From assembly GCF_001544475.1 (NCBI RefSeq), contig NZ_FCNW02000003.1:248001-312000 (forward strand): 64,000 bases of DNA, read 5' to 3'. Source of the stretch: Caballeronia humi. GTDB taxonomy: Bacteria; Pseudomonadota; Gammaproteobacteria; Burkholderiales; Burkholderiaceae. The first letter of the stretch is position 1. Each line of letters begins with the position of its first letter. Below, in pieces: positions 1 to 8,940 of the stretch. A program made the translations under genes and the position numbers. The notes below the pieces were generated by a model, which worked only from the letters and a program-made list of their open reading frames with translations, had not been told where the DNA came from and ran no database searches.

Positions 1-2
1 TC

Positions 3-350
3 TGCAAGAACGTGCGGGCAACCGACGTCGCCGTGCTCGATCTCGACGTGCCGGGGTCGGCGGCGCGCAACATCATCATCGACGAATGCCGCCGCGCGCT
101 CGACGAGGACGGGTCGGATGCGATCGTGCTGGGCTGCGCGGGCATGGCGGAGTTCTGCCACGAAGTCGAGGATGCGATCGGCGCGCCGGTCGTGGAAGGC
201 GTGACGGCCGCTGTGAAATGGGCCGAGGCGCTCATCGCGCTGAAGCTGCACACGTCCAAACGCGGCGATTTCGCGCGCCCGCTCCCAAAACGCTACGACG
301 GCGTACTCGCCGACTACAGCCCGAGAGAGAGCCACATACACCGCAAGTGA
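3..350 (+). CDS. Hydantoin/allantoin racemase, C-terminal part (5' end outside window)
   Basis: The reading frame is open from the window edge to the stop at 348-350, giving about 115 residues. The motif LGCAGM, with its cysteine, is the second catalytic-cysteine region of the Asp/Glu/hydantoin racemase family, and the following GAPVVEGVTAAVK stretch also fits that family. The other catalytic cysteine should lie upstream of the window. Enzymes of this family next to uric acid genes interconvert (S)- and (R)-allantoin. The allantoinase gene follows 93 bases downstream on the same strand, which supports allantoin racemase over a general hydantoin racemase. The substrate is inferred from context; the family is seen in the sequence. 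Confidence 0.85.
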   Translation, partial: CKNVRATDVAVLDLDVPGSAARNIIIDECRRALDEDGSDAIVLGCAGMAEFCHEVEDAIGAPVVEGVTAAVKWAEALIALKLHTSKRGDFARPLPKRYDGVLADYSPRESHIHRK

Positions 351-443
351 CCCGCATTATCTGCGCCGCCGTATGGGCGCACCGGGGTGTTTTCGCTACA
401 CTGGACCATCGATCCACCGTCCGTTTTCAACCTTGTCATCGCT

Positions 444-1400
444 ATGCCCAACGATCCGAACTATCCGCGCGACCTGATCGGCTACGGCCGCCACCCGGTA
501 CAGGCGAACTGGCCGGGACGCGCACGCGTCGCCGTGCAATTCGTCCTGAACTACGAGGAGGGCGGCGAAAACTGCGTGCTCCATGGCGATCCGGGCTCGG
601 AGCAGTTTTTGTCGGAGATCGTCGGCGCGGCGTCCTATCCGTCGCGTCACATGAGCATGGAGTCGATCTACGAATACGGATCGCGCGCGGGCGTCTGGCG
701 CATCCTGCGCGAGTTCGAGAAGCGCAATATGCCGCTCACGGTGTTCGGCGTCGGCATGGCGATCGAGCGGCACCCCGAACTCGCACGGGCGTTCGTCGAA
801 CTGGGGCATGAGATCGCGTGTCATGGTTATCGGTGGATTCATTACCAGGACATGTCGCCGGAGCGCGAGGCGGAGCACATGCGCCTCGGCATGGAAGCGA
901 TCGAACGCGTGACGGGCGCGCGGCCGCTCGGCTGGTACACCGGCCGTGACAGTCCCAATACGCACCGGCTGGTGGCGGAACACGGCGGCTTCCTCTACGA
1001 CTCCGACAACTACGGCGACGACCTGCCGTTCTGGATGGACGTCGAAGTATCCGGTGGCGCCAATAGCCCGCAACTGATCGTGCCGTACACGCTCGACACC
1101 AACGACATGCGTTTCGCGACGCCGCAGGGTTTCAACACGGGCGAGCATTTCTTCACCTATCTGCGCGATGCGTTCGACGTCCTCTACGAAGAAGGCGACG
1201 AAGCGCCGAAGATGCTCTCCATCGGCATGCATTGCCGCCTGCTCGGACGCCCGGGGCGTTTTCGCGGGCTGCAGCGTTTTCTCGATCACATCGAAAAACA
1301 TGACCGCGTGTGGGTGACGCGTCGCGTGGATATCGCGCGGCACTGGCGCGAACATCACCCTTACGAAGGCGGCAAACAAACCAACGGGACGACGGCATGA
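444..1400 (+). CDS. puuE: Allantoinase PuuE (polysaccharide-deacetylase fold)
   Basis: Encodes 318 residues, the usual length for PuuE. It hydrolyses allantoin to allantoate in the cytoplasm. Seen: the start MPNDPNYPRDLIGYG, the block FVLNYEEGGEN, and the deacetylase-like region GHEIACHGYRWIHY near residue 133. This is the metal-independent NodB-fold allantoinase, not the amidohydrolase AllB type. The frame is open from 387, but the family N-terminus begins at the ATG at 444. The stop overlaps the next start in an ATGA, so translation with uraD is probably coupled. Identification is firm. Confidence 0.95.
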   Translation: MPNDPNYPRDLIGYGRHPVQANWPGRARVAVQFVLNYEEGGENCVLHGDPGSEQFLSEIVGAASYPSRHMSMESIYEYGSRAGVWRILREFEKRNMPLTVFGVGMAIERHPELARAFVELGHEIACHGYRWIHYQDMSPEREAEHMRLGMEAIERVTGARPLGWYTGRDSPNTHRLVAEHGGFLYDSDNYGDDLPFWMDVEVSGGANSPQLIVPYTLDTNDMRFATPQGFNTGEHFFTYLRDAFDVLYEEGDEAPKMLSIGMHCRLLGRPGRFRGLQRFLDHIEKHDRVWVTRRVDIARHWREHHPYEGGKQTNGTTA

Positions 1401-1918
1401 AGGCGATGCATTACACACTCGATCAACTCAACGCACTGCCCGAAGAAACGTTCGTGACCGTGCTCTCGGGCATCTTCGAGCACTCGCCGTGGGTGGCTGA
1501 AGCGGCAGCATCGCATCGGCCGTTCGCGAGCGTCGATGCCTTGCACGTCATGATGTCGGGCGCGGTGGAAGCGGCGGGCGAAGAGCGGCAACTCGCGCTC
1601 ATCAATGCTCACCCGGAACTTGCAGGCAAGGCGGCGGTGCGCGGCGAACTCACCGAGGAATCGACTCGCGAGCAAAGCGGCGCGGGCCTGAACCTCTGCA
1701 CGCAGGAAGAATTCGACCGCTTGCAGGCGCTCAACGCCGCGTATCGCGAGAAGTTCGGCTTCCCGTTCATCCTCGCCGTGCGCGGTTACGACCGCCACGG
1801 CATCATCGCGAACTTCGAGGCGCGCGTGAATCACAGCCGCGCCGACGAGCTTCGCACCAGTCTCGATCAGATCTACCGGATCGCACGCTTCAGGCTCGAT
1901 GACCTGATCAGCGCCTGA
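1397..1918 (+). CDS. uraD: OHCU decarboxylase UraD
   Basis: Encodes 173 residues. It decarboxylates 2-oxo-4-hydroxy-4-carboxy-5-ureidoimidazoline to (S)-allantoin, the third step after urate oxidation. Seen: the helical family motifs [24 protein letters not shown] and [15 protein letters not shown], with the family histidine in HPEL. The ATG at 1397 overlaps the puuE stop by four bases. A second in-frame ATG at 1406 is possible. In the pathway it acts downstream of PuuD and UraH, both encoded on the opposite strand a few kilobases away. Firm assignment. Confidence 0.95.
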   Translation: MKAMHYTLDQLNALPEETFVTVLSGIFEHSPWVAEAAASHRPFASVDALHVMMSGAVEAAGEERQLALINAHPELAGKAAVRGELTEESTREQSGAGLNLCTQEEFDRLQALNAAYREKFGFPFILAVRGYDRHGIIANFEARVNHSRADELRTSLDQIYRIARFRLDDLISA

Positions 1919-1956
1919 ATCCGTTTTTCACCGCAGAAAGTACAAGGACGAAGACA

Positions 1957-2970
1957 ATGGCAATCCCGACACTCGATCCCAACGCGCCCGAATTCACGCG
2001 CCGTTATGTGAACCTCGCGGACCCGCGTCTCGGCGCGCAGGCGCTCGAGGCGAGCGACGACTTCTTCGCGCCGAAAGAGCGCATGTTGAACCCGGAGCCG
2101 GCGGTATTCATCCCCGGCAAGTTCGACGACCACGGCAAGTGGATGGACGGCTGGGAAACGCGCCGCAAGCGCTCGACCGGCTACGACTGGTGCGTCATCA
2201 AGCTGGCGCGCCCGGGCGTGATCAAGGGTATCGACCTCGACACGAGCCACTTCACCGGCAACTTCCCGCCGGCGGCATCGATCGAAGGCGCGCATGTCGC
2301 CGATGGCGCGGCACCGAACCAGTCGACTAAATGGACCGAAATCGTCCCGTCGACCACGCTTCAGGGCAACACTCATCACTATCTCGACGTCAACGTCGAG
2401 CAGCCGGTCACGCATCTGCGCGTGAACATCTATCCGGACGGCGGCATCGCGCGTCTGCGGGTGTACGGCCAGCCGCAGCTCGACTGGAGCACCGCGAGCA
2501 AGAGCGAACTGTTCGACCTCGCCGCGATGGAAAACGGCGCGTACCTCGTCAATACGAACAACCAGCACTTCGGGCTCGCCTCGACGCTCCTGATGCCGGG
2601 CCGCGGCGTGAACATGGGCGACGGCTGGGAAACGCGCCGCCGCCGCGAGCCGGGCAACGACTGGTGTATCGTCGCGCTCGCGCAGCCGGGCATCATCAAG
2701 AAAATCGAAGTCGATACCGCGCACTTCAAGGGTAACTATCCGGATCGCTGCTCGCTGCAGGCGGCGCACGTGACGGGCGGCACCGACAGCTCGCTCATCA
2801 CGCAGGCGATGTTCTGGCCGGTGCTGCTCGGCGAGCAGAAGCTGCAGATGGACAAGCAGCATTTCTTCGAATCGGAACTGGCGGCGCTCGGGCCCGTGAC
2901 GCACGTGCGCTTCAACATCATCCCGGACGGCGGCGTCTCGCGTCTGCGTCTTTTCGGAACGCTCGCATGA
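1957..2970 (+). CDS. alc: Allantoicase
   Basis: Encodes 337 residues. It hydrolyses allantoate to ureidoglycolate and urea. Allantoicase is built from two related jelly-roll halves, and the duplication is visible: [10 protein letters not shown] near residue 65 is mirrored by [10 protein letters not shown] near residue 223, and [13 protein letters not shown] by [13 protein letters not shown] at the C-terminus. A good ribosome site (aagga) precedes the ATG. The gene ends in an ATGA overlap with allA. Together with AllA it gives the urea-releasing, not the ammonia-releasing, branch of allantoate breakdown. Confidence 0.95.
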   Translation: MAIPTLDPNAPEFTRRYVNLADPRLGAQALEASDDFFAPKERMLNPEPAVFIPGKFDDHGKWMDGWETRRKRSTGYDWCVIKLARPGVIKGIDLDTSHFTGNFPPAASIEGAHVADGAAPNQSTKWTEIVPSTTLQGNTHHYLDVNVEQPVTHLRVNIYPDGGIARLRVYGQPQLDWSTASKSELFDLAAMENGAYLVNTNNQHFGLASTLLMPGRGVNMGDGWETRRRREPGNDWCIVALAQPGIIKKIEVDTAHFKGNYPDRCSLQAAHVTGGTDSSLITQAMFWPVLLGEQKLQMDKQHFFESELAALGPVTHVRFNIIPDGGVSRLRLFGTLA

Positions 2971-3467
2971 AAAAGCTCGCTATCGAACCGTTGACGCGTG
3001 CTGCGTTCAAGCCTTTTGGCGACGTCATCGAGCTCGATGGCGCGAAGCAGATCCCGATCAACCTCGGCACGACGATCCGTTTTCACGATCTCGCGAATAT
3101 CGACGTCGAAAGTGAAAACGGCCGGCCGCTCGTGAACCTTTTTCGCGGCGAGCCGCGCGTGCTGCCGTTCGAAGTGAAGATGCTCGAACGGCATCCGCTC
3201 GGCAGCCAGGCGTTCGTGCCGCTCAACGACAAGCCTTATCTGGTGGTCGTGGCGCCAGCGGGCGATCTGGATGAAGGCGCGATCCGCGCCTTTGTGACGA
3301 AGGGATGGCAGGGCGTGAACTACGCGAAGGGCGTCTGGCATCATCCGCTGATCGCGCTCGATGACGTGAGCGATTTCATCGTCGTCGATCGTGGTGGCGA
3401 TGGGTTGAATCTCAACGAGCAGGATCTGCGCGAATCGCTGTGGCTGACTGAAGAAGCAATGCGCTGA
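2967..3467 (+). CDS. allA: Ureidoglycolate lyase AllA
   Basis: Encodes 166 residues. It splits ureidoglycolate into glyoxylate and urea, the last step of the pathway. Seen: the opening [17 protein letters not shown], the glycine/histidine block [21 protein letters not shown] near residue 120, and the small cupin-like length expected of AllA. It starts inside the alc stop (ATGA) and is followed within 30 bases by a strong hairpin terminator, so it closes the puuE-uraD-alc-allA operon. Firm assignment. Confidence 0.94.
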   Translation: MKKLAIEPLTRAAFKPFGDVIELDGAKQIPINLGTTIRFHDLANIDVESENGRPLVNLFRGEPRVLPFEVKMLERHPLGSQAFVPLNDKPYLVVVAPAGDLDEGAIRAFVTKGWQGVNYAKGVWHHPLIALDDVSDFIVVDRGGDGLNLNEQDLRESLWLTEEAMR

Positions 3468-3495
3468 CACTGCGAAGCACAACGCGGCAACAATG

Positions 3496-3523
3496 AAAAG
3501 GACCAGGCGACTGGTCCTTTTTT
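3496..3523 (+). terminator. Rho-independent terminator of the allantoin operon
   Basis: A perfect 11-base stem (aaaaggaccag with ctggtcctttt) encloses a gcga loop and runs into a T tract. It lies 28 bases after the allA stop. Confidence 0.9.
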
Positions 3524-3668
3524 GTCATATGTAGTGATCGCTGAATCCGCGTGCCGGATTACGTCGTCCGACAGTATTACAATCGGCTTTCTAAGCGCCG
3601 ATTCGCGGCGCGAACTGGTTGGGTGCAGACTACAAAAACCGCACGGCGCCCGGCTCAAGGAGATCACG

Positions 3669-4151
3669 ATGATGACGGAACCGCAGACAGAACACGCCTG
3701 GCTGATGAAGCTGTGCGGCGACTGGACCTCGAAGGGCGAGGCAATGTGCGAGCCCGGCGCCACACCCGACACGTGGGAAACCACCGAACACGTGCGCTCG
3801 CTCGGCGGCCTGTGGGTGCTGTGCGAGGGGCGCGGCGAAATGAAGGACGGCAACGTCATGACGTCGGTCATGACGATCGGCTACGATCCGCAGATCAAGG
3901 AATACGTCGGCAACTTCGTGGCGTCGATCATGACGCACATGTGGATTTACGAGGGCGCGCTCGATGCCGACGAAAAAGTGCTCACGCTCAACACCGAAGG
4001 CCCGGTTTTCACGGAGCCCGGCAAGTACACGAAGTACAAGGACGTGATCGAACTGATCGATGACGATCACCGCACGCTCACGTCGTTCATCCTGATGGAC
4101 GACGGTACGTGGTTCGAGATGATGCGGGCTGATTACTGGCGGAAGAAGTAA
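3669..4151 (+). CDS. DUF1579 family protein
   Basis: Encodes 160 residues. Seen: the N-terminal LMKLCGDWTSKGEA, the central RSLGGLWVLCEGRGEM, the block TIGYDPQIKEYVGNF, and the C-terminal DGTWFEMMRADYWRKK, which together fit the DUF1579 lipocalin-like family of unknown function. A ribosome site (aaggag) sits just before the paired ATG codons at 3669 and 3672. No signal peptide is seen. It lies between the terminator of the allantoin operon and the puuD terminator, so it is probably transcribed separately. Its place inside a purine cluster may be coincidental. Confidence 0.8.
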   Translation: MMTEPQTEHAWLMKLCGDWTSKGEAMCEPGATPDTWETTEHVRSLGGLWVLCEGRGEMKDGNVMTSVMTIGYDPQIKEYVGNFVASIMTHMWIYEGALDADEKVLTLNTEGPVFTEPGKYTKYKDVIELIDDDHRTLTSFILMDDGTWFEMMRADYWRKK

Positions 4152-4162
4152 TCACCGTACGC

Positions 4163-4205
4163 ACAAAAAAAGAGGCCATGAATTCGCATTCATGGCCTCT
4201 TTGCT
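4163..4205. terminator. Bidirectional terminator between the DUF1579 gene and puuD
   Basis: A perfect 15-base stem (aaagaggccatgaat with its complement) around a tcgc loop has an A run on the left and a T-rich right flank. It can serve both converging genes. Confidence 0.9.
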
Positions 4206-4224
4206 TTCGAGCGTAAAAAGCAGC

Positions 4225-5418
4225 TTACTTCACCGCGCCGCCATCGAACCACGCGGCGATCTTCTGGCGCTCCGCATCGGTCATCTGCGTGACGTTGCCG
4301 AGCGGCATCGCCTTCAGCGTCACCGCCTGCTGATGCACGCGCTGCGCGTTCTGCGAAATCTCGTCGGGCGTATCGAGCATCACGCCGGCCGGGGCGCTGC
4401 CCATCATCGTCGGATGCGCGGAGTGGCACGATGCGCAACGCTGCTGGATGATCGGCGCGATGTCGGCGACCTTGATCGCGGGGGCGCCGGCCACTTGAAC
4501 CTGCGCGGGCGAGGGTTTCGGCATCGTCCAGCTGAACGCGCCGAGCACGAGAACGAGACCGGCCACCGGCAGATACCACAACTGCTGGCCGCGATGGCGC
4601 ATCACGAAGAACTGCCGGATCAGCGCGCCAGCCAGCATGATGAGCAACAGAATCAGCCAGTTGTACTTGTGCGTGTAAGTCATCGCGTAGTGGTTCGACA
4701 GCATCGCGAACACCACCGGCAGCGTGAAATACGTGTTGTGCACCGAGCGCTGCTTGCCCCGCTTGCCGTAGATCGCGTTTGGCGTCTCGCCCTTCAGCAT
4801 CGCCGCGACCATCTTGCGTTGTCCCGGAATGATGACGAAGAACACGTTGGCCGACATGATCGTTGCAAGCATGGCGCCCGAAATCAGATACGCCGCGCGT
4901 CCCGCGAAGATGTGGCACGCGAGCCACGCCGCGACCACGACGTAGATGCCCACGCAGATGCCGAGCAGCTTGTCGTTGTTGCCAAGCGTGCGGCACAGCG
5001 AGTCGTAGACGATCCAGCCTGCCATCAGGAAGCCGAGCGCCGACGACACCGCTACCACCGGTCCCATGTCGAGCACGTTCTTGTCGATGAGGTACGTGCT
5101 TGGGGCGAGCAGATACAGCACGAAGAAGAGGCCGAAGCCGGACATCCACGTGGTGTAGGACGGCCAGAACGACCAGTGCAGGCTTTCCGGCATGTCCTGC
5201 GGCGCGACGGAGTACTTCTGCATGTGATAAAAACCGCCGCCGTGCACGTGCCAGAAATCGCCGAAAACGCCGCGTTTGCGGGCATTCGGGTCCTGCGGCG
5301 GTTTCAGACTGTTGTCGAGGGCGACGAAGTAAAACGACTCGCCGATCCACGCAATGGCAACGACGACGTGCAGACAGCGCAATACGAGATTGAGCCAGTC
5401 GGTGACAAAACCTTCCAT
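4225..5418 (-). CDS. puuD: Membrane urate hydroxylase PuuD with C-terminal cytochrome c
   Basis: Encodes 397 residues. It oxidises urate to 5-hydroxyisourate and passes electrons to the respiratory chain. Seen: several hydrophobic segments from LVLRCLHVVVAIAWIGESF onward (DUF989-type membrane domain) and a C-terminal heme c motif CASCH near residue 335. The frame is open to a GTG at 5430, but that GTG lies in the purine-rich ribosome site (gtggaggag), so the ATG at 5418 is the better start. It replaces a soluble cofactor-free uricase, so urate breakdown is tied to electron transport. The family assignment is firm. Confidence 0.93.
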   Translation of the reverse strand: MEGFVTDWLNLVLRCLHVVVAIAWIGESFYFVALDNSLKPPQDPNARKRGVFGDFWHVHGGGFYHMQKYSVAPQDMPESLHWSFWPSYTTWMSGFGLFFVLYLLAPSTYLIDKNVLDMGPVVAVSSALGFLMAGWIVYDSLCRTLGNNDKLLGICVGIYVVVAAWLACHIFAGRAAYLISGAMLATIMSANVFFVIIPGQRKMVAAMLKGETPNAIYGKRGKQRSVHNTYFTLPVVFAMLSNHYAMTYTHKYNWLILLLIMLAGALIRQFFVMRHRGQQLWYLPVAGLVLVLGAFSWTMPKPSPAQVQVAGAPAIKVADIAPIIQQRCASCHSAHPTMMGSAPAGVMLDTPDEISQNAQRVHQQAVTLKAMPLGNVTQMTDAERQKIAAWFDGGAVK

Positions 5419-5526
5419 GTTCTCCTCCACTACCGATTCGTTATGCGCACATCGTCGCTATGGTTGCAACCTTCGTTGCATGGGGACAGGCGCGATGTAC
5501 TGGTCTGGTGCGATGCTCGATCCGTC

Positions 5527-5880
5527 TCAACTACCGCGATACGTGCTGTAAGCCCAAGGCGAGACAAGCAACGGCACGTGATAGTGCGAGCCCGAATCCG
5601 CGACACCAAATCGCAGCGCGACCCGATCGACGAAACGCGGTTCCGGCACCTTCACGCCGATGGCCGCGAAATAGTCGCCCGCGTGGAACACGAGTTCGTA
5701 TTCGCCGGTGACGAGCGCGTCGCCTTCCAGCAGCGGCGAGTCGCAGCGGCCGTCGTCGTTGGTGAGCGTGGTTTTGAGCGCGCGGCGGGTTTCTCCCGAG
5801 AGCGCAAAGAGTTCGACCTTGATGCCGGCGCCGGGACGGCCGTGCGCGGTGTCGAGCACATGGGTTGTGAGCTTGCCCAT
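5527..5880 (-). CDS. uraH: 5-hydroxyisourate hydrolase (transthyretin-like)
   Basis: Encodes 117 residues. It hydrolyses 5-hydroxyisourate to OHCU, between PuuD and UraD. Seen: the N-terminal KLTTHVLDTAHGRPG, the central YHVPLLVSPWAYSTYRGS end, and the C-terminal tetrapeptide YRGS, the hallmark of the hydrolase as opposed to true transthyretin. ATG codons at 5886 and 5880 compete; an aagga site about eight bases before 5880 favours the latter. It lies 108 bases before puuD on the same strand, and the two are probably co-transcribed. Confidence 0.94.
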   Translation of the reverse strand: MGKLTTHVLDTAHGRPGAGIKVELFALSGETRRALKTTLTNDDGRCDSPLLEGDALVTGEYELVFHAGDYFAAIGVKVPEPRFVDRVALRFGVADSGSHYHVPLLVSPWAYSTYRGS

Positions 5881-6338
5881 TCGCATGTTCCTTGTGTTGT
5901 GCGATGAACGGCTGCGCATCGATCCAGTACCTGTGCGGCAGCGGCGGATCGAGGCTCCACGTGAGTGGCTACATACCCGTCGGCGTGATCAGATGCGCGC
6001 CGTGTACATCATTTTAGAAACTTGCGCGCCGCCGTGCGTCCGCGATAGGAAAGATAATCCCCAGCACATGACAGCGGCGCGTAAGCCGCACGCGTGGTCG
6101 ATGCGTTCTCTACGCGCTTCAAACGTACACGGCTACCGGGCGATGCTACCCGCGCCAAAATTCGCGAATATATTGGGGACCTGAAGGCGACTATGGCGGC
6201 GTTCGCATTGCCAGCGGGATTTTGGCTACCGACATTGAGGCCTCGCGCAGTGCGGCTGCGCGTCCCGAAGACGGCGATCGACGCTGGGTAACCGGGATTT
6301 TTCTTCCCCTTACCTACGCAAAAACGGAGATCGACGGT
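5881..6338. other. 458-base intergenic region between divergent uraH and the deaminase gene
   Basis: No convincing gene is seen here. It should hold both divergent promoters. An AT-rich stretch near 6160-6180 (gcgaatatattgggg) is the most promoter-like part. I did not find a clear purine riboswitch or a classical LysR box. Confidence 0.5.
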
Positions 6339-7712
6339 ATGGAACAACAACAACGCTCACGAACGCTGCTCGTCAAGAATGCGCAGGTGCTCGTCACGAT
6401 GGACGGCACTCGCCGCGAGATCGCCGACGGTGGCCTCTACGCGGAAGGCAATCGCATCGTCGCGGTCGGCCCGACGCACGAACTGCCCGCTACCGCCGAC
6501 GAAGTGCTTGACCTGCGCGGCCATCTGGTGATTCCGGGCCTCGTCAACACGCATCACCATATGTATCAGAGCCTGACGCGCGCGATTCCCGCCGCGCAGA
6601 ACGCCGAGTTGTTCGGCTGGCTGACGAACCTGTACAAGATCTGGGCGAACCTGACGCCCGAGATGATCGCCGTCTCGACGCAGACCGCGATGGCGGAACT
6701 GCTGCTCTCGGGCTGCACGACGTCGAGCGATCATCTCTACATTTATCCGAACGGCAGCCGCCTCGACGACAGCATCGCGGCCGCGCGCGAGATCGGCATG
6801 CGGTTCCACGCGGCGCGCGGCAGCATGAGCGTCGGGCAGAAGGACGGTGGGCTGCCGCCGGATTCGGTCGTCGAGAAGGAAGACGCGATCCTGAAAGACA
6901 CGCAGCGCCTGATCGAGACCTACAACGACGAAGGCCGCTACGCGATGCTGCGCGTGGTCGTTGCGCCGTGCTCGCCGTTTTCGGTGAGCCGCGAGCTGAT
7001 GCGCGATTCGGCGGTGCTCGCGCGGCAGTACGGCGTGTCGATGCACACCCACCTTGCCGAAAACGTGAACGACGTCGCGTACAGCCGCGAGAAGTTCGGC
7101 ATGACGCCCGCCGAATATGCCGAGGACCTCGGCTGGGTCGGCCACGACGTGTGGCATGCGCACTGTGTGCAACTGGATCGCGCGGGCATCGACCTGTTCG
7201 CCCGCACCGGGACCGGTGTCGCGCATTGTCCGTGCTCGAACATGCGGCTCGCCTCCGGCATCGCGCCGGTCCGCGCGATGCGCGATGCGGGCGTGCCGGT
7301 GGGCATCGGCGTCGATGGCTCGGCGTCGAACGACGGCGCGCAGATGGTCGCGGAGGTGCGCCAGGCGCTGTTGCTGCAGCGCGTCGGCTTCGGTCCGGAC
7401 GCGATGACCGCGCGCGAAGCGCTCGAAATCGCGACGCTCGGCGGCGCCAAAGTGCTTGGTCGCGACGACATCGGCGCGCTCGCACCCGGCATGGCGGCCG
7501 ATTTCGTGTCGTTCGACCTGTCGCAGCACGGGTTCGCGGGCGCGCTGCACGATCCGGTCGCGGCGCTCGTGTTCTGCGCGCCGTCGCAGGTGTCGACGAG
7601 CGTAATCGATGGGAAGGTGGTCGTGCGGGAAGGGCGGTTGACGACGCTCGAACTCGGCGCGCTCGTCGAGCGGCACAACCGGCTGGCGGGGGAACTGGCT
7701 AACGCGGCTTAA
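6339..7712 (+). CDS. 8-oxoguanine deaminase (amidohydrolase)
   Basis: Encodes 457 residues. It is a cyclic amidohydrolase of the AtzB/TrzA/8-oxoguanine deaminase group, which converts 8-oxoguanine to urate, or guanine-like substrates. Seen: the metal motif VNTHHHMYQSLTRAIPAAQ near residue 70, LAENVNDVAYSREKFG near residue 235, and the metal aspartate in GVDGSASNDGAQ near residue 330. The frame is open from 6222, but the ATG at 6339 has an upstream ggag site and the usual N-terminus. Deamination of 8-oxoguanine yields urate, the substrate of PuuD, so its place in the cluster fits. Guanine deaminase of the GuaD type is less likely from the motifs. Confidence 0.85.
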   Translation: MEQQQRSRTLLVKNAQVLVTMDGTRREIADGGLYAEGNRIVAVGPTHELPATADEVLDLRGHLVIPGLVNTHHHMYQSLTRAIPAAQNAELFGWLTNLYKIWANLTPEMIAVSTQTAMAELLLSGCTTSSDHLYIYPNGSRLDDSIAAAREIGMRFHAARGSMSVGQKDGGLPPDSVVEKEDAILKDTQRLIETYNDEGRYAMLRVVVAPCSPFSVSRELMRDSAVLARQYGVSMHTHLAENVNDVAYSREKFGMTPAEYAEDLGWVGHDVWHAHCVQLDRAGIDLFARTGTGVAHCPCSNMRLASGIAPVRAMRDAGVPVGIGVDGSASNDGAQMVAEVRQALLLQRVGFGPDAMTAREALEIATLGGAKVLGRDDIGALAPGMAADFVSFDLSQHGFAGALHDPVAALVFCAPSQVSTSVIDGKVVVREGRLTTLELGALVERHNRLAGELANAA

Positions 7713-7761
7713 ATCGAGGAGCAAGCGGCCGGCGCAACTGCACCGGCCGTATCGAAGAGAA

Positions 7762-8694
7762 TCAAGGCTGGTCGATGAGCGAGCGCGTCGCTTCCCCGAC
7801 GAGCCCGCGCAGCCAACGCACTTCGTCGGAGTAATGGCAGCGCTCGTGCCAGAGCTGGTAGTACTGCATCGGCGGGAAGTCGAGCGGCGCCGGCACCACG
7901 GCGAGCGGCAGGAAGCGCGCGTAGTGGTCCGCGAAAAGGCGCGTTGTCGTGAAGACGAGATCGGACTTGATCAGCACGTACGGCGCAAGATTGAAGTACG
8001 GCAGCGTGACGACCACATGGCGCTTCAGCCGCTCGCGCGCCAGATGCACGTCGATCGCACCGCGCTGGCCGACGGAATAGGGCGTCGGCGCGAGATGCGG
8101 CGCGTTCAGATACTGGTCGAGCGTGAGCCCGCCGCGCTTCGCGAACGGATGCGTGTTGGAAACGAGACACACGATCTTGTCGACGAAAAGGTTCGACAGA
8201 TGCAGTTGCTCCGGCGGTTCCGGCCAGTTGCCGACGACGATATCGAGCTTGCCGTCCTCCAGCGCGAGTTCATAGTCGAAGGCGGGGCCGAGCGAATGAA
8301 ATTCGAGCGTGGCGTTGGGCGCGGCGATGCGAAACCGCTCGACGACCGTCGGCACGAAGAGCACGTTGAGGTAATCCGGACAGCCGATGCGATAGCACCG
8401 CACGGAGGTCGACGGTTCGAAGTTGTGTTGCTGAACCTTGATGCGCTCGATTTCGCGCAGTGCGTTCTGCGTTGGTTCGAGCAGGCGCAGGCCGTATTCG
8501 GTGGGGACCATGCCGGACTTGCCGCGCACGAGGAGCGGGTCGCCGGTGATGTCGCGCAGACGCCTGAGCGCCGCGCTGATGGCCGGTTGGGACTGATTGA
8601 GCTTGACGGCCGCGCGCGTGACGCTGCGCTCCATCAGCAAGGTGTGCAAGACGCGCAATAAGTAAGTATCGATCGCCTCGCGCTGCTGACTCAT
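7762..8694 (-). CDS. LysR-family transcriptional regulator
   Basis: Encodes 310 residues. The N-terminal winged helix-turn-helix is clear: LMERSVTRAAVKLNQSQPAI followed by SAALRRLRDITGDPLLVR at residues 20-58, then the effector-binding domain. A ggagata ribosome site precedes the ATG at 8694. It converges on the deaminase gene and diverges from the ABC importer operon, the usual place for a LysR protein that controls its divergent neighbour. It probably senses a purine intermediate, but the ligand cannot be read from the sequence. Confidence 0.9.
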   Translation of the reverse strand: MSQQREAIDTYLLRVLHTLLMERSVTRAAVKLNQSQPAISAALRRLRDITGDPLLVRGKSGMVPTEYGLRLLEPTQNALREIERIKVQQHNFEPSTSVRCYRIGCPDYLNVLFVPTVVERFRIAAPNATLEFHSLGPAFDYELALEDGKLDIVVGNWPEPPEQLHLSNLFVDKIVCLVSNTHPFAKRGGLTLDQYLNAPHLAPTPYSVGQRGAIDVHLARERLKRHVVVTLPYFNLAPYVLIKSDLVFTTTRLFADHYARFLPLAVVPAPLDFPPMQYYQLWHERCHYSDEVRWLRGLVGEATRSLIDQP

Positions 8695-8940
8695 GTTATC
8701 TCCGGTATATGTTCTGGCTGATCGACGACTGTGTGGACCATATCATTTTTAATATGTCTCAACGATTGCGTCAAGGTGGGCATACCCGCAAAGGCTGGCT
8801 CGGCGAGGCGTCGGCGGCTTTTTTGAGTGATCGACGGAACGCCTTGAATTCGGTATCTTCTGCCCGCGGTCCGGTTTGCCTCTTGCGGCTCTCGGGCTTT
8901 CCGGCCTTTCGACTTACGGCTTTGCGCACTCACTGATCTC

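Noticed and set aside
396..1418. Long antisense frame over puuE
   Set aside because: High GC makes the opposite strand open; the translation is Arg/His-rich without any family motif, and puuE itself is firmly identified.
5881..6338. Purine riboswitch upstream of the deaminase
   Set aside because: No recognisable aptamer core or paired stems were seen by eye; a covariance search would be decisive.
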